This document shows positions 7,152 to 8,429 of a stretch of 8,429 bases of DNA, piece by piece; the first letter of the stretch is position 1; each line of letters begins with the position of its first letter. Below the pieces are notes generated by a model. It did not search any database, was not told the DNA's origin, and saw nothing but the letters and a program-made list of their open reading frames with translations. The stretch comes from Thermoflexales bacterium (lineage in GTDB: Bacteria; Chloroflexota; Anaerolineae; Fen-1058): positions 1 through 8,429 of the forward strand of contig JAFGFO010000423.1 of assembly GCA_016931085.1 (NCBI GenBank), read 5' to 3'. Position numbers and translations under genes: made by a program.

Positions 7152-7940
7152 CTACTCCCAGGGCGGTTTGTTCGCCCTGGCGGCGAGCCGGTAGTACAGC
7201 CGGCGGGGCAAGAAGCCTAGCAGGCCAACGATGAGCTGGTTCCAAAAACCCGGCACGCACACGACCGTGCCCCTTTCCAGCCCACGCAGCGATGCGTCCA
7301 CCACCTGCTCCGGCGACATCCACTTGATGGGGCCTTGATCCCGGCGTTGGGCGTCCTCGACGCCCAGCCTGGCGTGAAAATCCGTCCGGGTAAAGCCCGG
7401 GCACAGGGCTTGCACGCGCACGCCGCTGCCGGCCAGCTCCATGTGCAGCGCTTCAGAGAAAAAGGTCAGGAAGGCTTTGGTCGCGCCGTACAGCGTGTTC
7501 CGGGCCAGCGGCGTCCATGCGCTGATCGAAGAAACGTTGATGACAGCCCCCTTCCCTCTTGCCAGCATGGCGGGCAAAGCCGCGTGGGTCAACCTGACCG
7601 TGGCCAGCACGTGGACGTCGATCATGGCCACCTGTTCCTCGATGCGCCCCTCGGCAAAGTCGCCCAGCACGCCAAAGCCGGCGTTGTTGACCAGCACATC
7701 CAGCTCGGGCGTGGCCTTGATTTTCTGTACAAGCTCCTGCACCTGCTCGGGCGCCGCCAACTCGGCGATGACGAGCTCGACGGCGGTGCCGTAGGTGTTT
7801 TCCAGCTCGCCGGCCAGGGCCTCGATCTTGTCTTTGCGCCGGCCGGTGATGATCAAATCATAGCCCTGGCTGGCCAGTCTCCTGGCAAAAGCCGCGCCGA
7901 TCCCGCTGCTAGCGCCTGTGATGAGAGCGATCCGTTTCAC
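7152..7940 (-). CDS. Short-chain dehydrogenase/reductase (classical SDR)
   Basis: A 262-aa NAD(P)-dependent oxidoreductase. The Rossmann cofactor motif TGASSGIG is at residues 8-15, NNAG at 85-88, and the catalytic Ser138, Tyr151 and Lys155 (YGATK) are in place. Arg34-Arg35 after the second strand suggest NADP(H) preference. After the CPGFTRTDF substrate-loop region the C-terminus holds a hydrophobic/amphipathic segment (about 230-256, including GFLPRRLYYRLA) as in DltE-like SDRs, which may touch the membrane; substrate unknown. The GTG start has GGAGG 4 nt upstream; a longer in-frame start at 8045 was rejected because it would translate through the palindrome and has no ribosome site. The gene precedes glgX by 58 nt; a metabolic link to glycogen is not evident. 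Confidence 0.9.
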   Translation of the reverse strand: MKRIALITGASSGIGAAFARRLASQGYDLIITGRRKDKIEALAGELENTYGTAVELVIAELAAPEQVQELVQKIKATPELDVLVNNAGFGVLGDFAEGRIEEQVAMIDVHVLATVRLTHAALPAMLARGKGAVINVSSISAWTPLARNTLYGATKAFLTFFSEALHMELAGSGVRVQALCPGFTRTDFHARLGVEDAQRRDQGPIKWMSPEQVVDASLRGLERGTVVCVPGFWNQLIVGLLGFLPRRLYYRLAARANKPPWE

Positions 7941-7958
7941 GTGTCCTCCATATTCGAC

Positions 7959-7993
7959 AATGTAGAGACCTAGCAGTGCTAGGTCTCTACATT
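7959..7993. repeat. Perfect 35-bp palindrome (17-bp arms, 1-nt centre)
   Basis: Arms 7959-7975 and 7977-7993 are exact reverse complements around G7976. On the plus strand it is followed by only TTT and A residues, so termination is weakly supported, and no plus-strand gene lies upstream. On the minus strand it falls 18 nt before the dehydrogenase start, overlapping a possible weak promoter (TTGCGT at 8019-8014, TAAAAT at 7996-7991, 17-bp spacer). It could be an operator, a leader hairpin or a dispersed repeat. Confidence 0.8.
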
Positions 7994-8038
7994 TTAACCC
8001 CAAAAGCGCCAAGACGCAAAATGGGGGAGTCTGCGGGA

Positions 8039-8066
8039 TTGACAATTTGAGCTAAACGATTATACT
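8039..8066 (+). promoter_or_regulatory. Sigma-70 promoter of the tRNA-Arg gene
   Basis: TTGACA (8039-8044) is a perfect -35 and TATACT (8061-8066) a near-consensus -10, with a 16-bp spacer. Transcription would begin at about 8072-8074, only a few nucleotides before the mature tRNA 5' end. Confidence 0.85.
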
Positions 8067-8077
8067 TGTGAGCGTTG

Positions 8078-8149
8078 GCCCCCATAGTTCAAAGGATAGA
8101 ACGGGAACCTCCTAAGTTCTAAATCTGGGTTCGACTCCCGGTGGGGGCA
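8078..8149 (+). tRNA. tRNA-Arg (anticodon CCT)
   Basis: The sequence folds into a full cloverleaf of 72 nt. Acceptor GCCCCCA (8078-8084) pairs with TGGGGGC (8142-8148) and A8149 is the discriminator. The D stem GTTC/GAAC (8087-8090/8099-8102) encloses an 8-nt loop. The anticodon stem GGAAC/GTTCT (8104-8108/8116-8120) has one G-T pair and encloses loop CTCCTAA, giving anticodon CCT (8111-8113). The T arm CTGGG/CCCGG encloses TTCGACT. It reads the AGG codon. The 3' CCA is not encoded, so a CCA-adding enzyme is needed. Confidence 0.96.
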
Positions 8150-8150
8150 C

Positions 8151-8178
8151 TTGCAATTTTTGCGATTTCGGTTATAAT
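8151..8178 (+). promoter_or_regulatory. Promoter of greA
   Basis: TTGCAA (8151-8156) and TATAAT (8173-8178) are separated by 16 bp; the -35 begins 2 nt after the tRNA ends. Transcription would start near 8185, leaving a leader of about 80 nt before the greA ATG. A 5-bp inverted repeat (CGATT 8163-8167, AATCG 8176-8180) overlaps the spacer and -10, possibly by chance. Confidence 0.75.
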
Positions 8179-8200
8179 CGGTTCTCAACTCTATAGATGT

Positions 8201-8253
8201 GAGAGCCCCCGCTCTCGCTTTGTTTAAAAGACACGTCTAGGTGTCCTTTTTTT
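8201..8253 (+). promoter_or_regulatory. greA leader with hairpin and terminator-like T-tract (possible attenuator)
   Basis: A first hairpin, GAGAGC (8201-8206) and GCTCTC (8211-8216) with loop CCCC, is followed by a second. In the second, GACAC (8230-8234) pairs with GTGTC (8241-8245) around a 6-nt loop, extendable by A-T pairs past a bulged C. Seven T residues (8247-8253) follow directly. This is the form of an intrinsic terminator placed 14 nt before the greA start codon and downstream of its promoter. The second stem is short, so termination is probably partial. Confidence 0.6.
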
Positions 8254-8267
8254 GTTTGAAGGGGAAG

Positions 8268-8429
8268 ATGACCAAGCAACCAACTTACGTCACCCGCGAG
8301 GGTCTAAAAAAGCTGGAAGACGAGCTCAATTTCTTGTGCACCGTCAAGCGGGCCGAGATCGCCCAACGCCTGCACGAGGCGATGGAAGAAGGCGACATTG
8401 ACGAAAACGCCGAATACGACGACGCCAAG
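8268..8429 (+). CDS. greA: Transcription elongation factor GreA, 5' part (cut by window end)
   Basis: The first 54 residues of a protein that normally has about 158. GreA enters the secondary channel of RNA polymerase and stimulates cleavage of backtracked transcripts. Visible here are the start of the N-terminal coiled coil (YVTREGLKKLEDELNFL) and its acidic tip GDIDENAEYDDAK; Asp43 and Glu46 correspond to the E. coli tip residues Asp41 and Glu44 that hold the catalytic Mg2+. The ATG is preceded by AAGGGG with a short 3-nt gap, so translation may be moderate. The gene has its own promoter and a terminator-like leader after the tRNA-Arg gene. The C-terminal FKBP-like domain lies beyond the window. 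Confidence 0.95.
   Translation, partial: MTKQPTYVTREGLKKLEDELNFLCTVKRAEIAQRLHEAMEEGDIDENAEYDDAK

Noticed and set aside
8001..8029. Possible third 7-bp array or stem (CCCC...GGGG)
   Set aside because: Units AAGCGCC, AAGACGC and AAAATGG agree poorly; kept only as a supporting remark, not as a feature.
7941..8045. N-terminal extension of the SDR to a start at 8045
   Set aside because: It would translate the palindrome; the GTG at 7940 has a Shine-Dalgarno and places the Rossmann motif at the usual residue 8.

Overview
The window looks like a chromosomal segment of a moderately GC-rich bacterium, most likely Chloroflexota and perhaps class Anaerolineae. This is inferred from the gene content (an AmaP-like anchor next to scpB, a 52-residue DUF5679 zinc ribbon, GlgX, a bacterial GreA), from consensus sigma-70 promoters, and from short 7-bp tandem repeats between genes. 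There is no rRNA or marker gene in view, so the phylum call is tentative. The protein-coding core is roughly 60-75% GC. Two stretches are visibly poorer, near 50%: the first ~700 bases and the STAS gene.

Left end (1-718): an imperfect inverted repeat with a perfect 16-bp inner hairpin, followed by a minus-strand operon of two tiny uncharacterised genes (78 and 76 codons, 2 nt apart). A near-perfect sigma-70 promoter drives the operon, and it is divergent from the next block.

Centre (719-4174, plus strand): an AmaP-like two-helix membrane protein, then scpB (SMC-ScpAB condensin subunit), then a DUF885-like putative metallopeptidase whose Shine-Dalgarno overlaps the scpB stop, then a DUF952 protein with a long coiled-coil and a Lys/Ala-rich tail. 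Spacings of 43, 11 and 42 nt suggest one transcription unit. From 4175 to 4974 there is an AT-richer orphan STAS-domain gene, bracketed by a repeated 12-mer with adjacent GC-rich sequence, and then a small zinc-ribbon gene with an extended -10 promoter. A strong intrinsic terminator closes this block and touches the stop codon of the convergent glgX.

Right part (5027-7940, minus strand): a short-chain dehydrogenase followed by glycogen debranching enzyme glgX, 58 nt apart, with four 7-bp repeats in the gap. From 7941 to the end, on the plus strand, there is a perfect 35-bp palindrome, a tRNA-Arg(CCT) gene with a consensus promoter, and the 5' third of greA. greA has its own promoter and a leader containing a terminator-like hairpin plus T-tract, which suggests attenuation.

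Functionally this is mostly housekeeping: chromosome segregation, envelope, glycogen turnover, translation and transcript cleavage. I see no phage, transposase, CRISPR or complete defence system. The less ordinary items are the two-gene micro-operon, the DUF952 fusion, the intergenic repeats and hairpins, and the greA leader.
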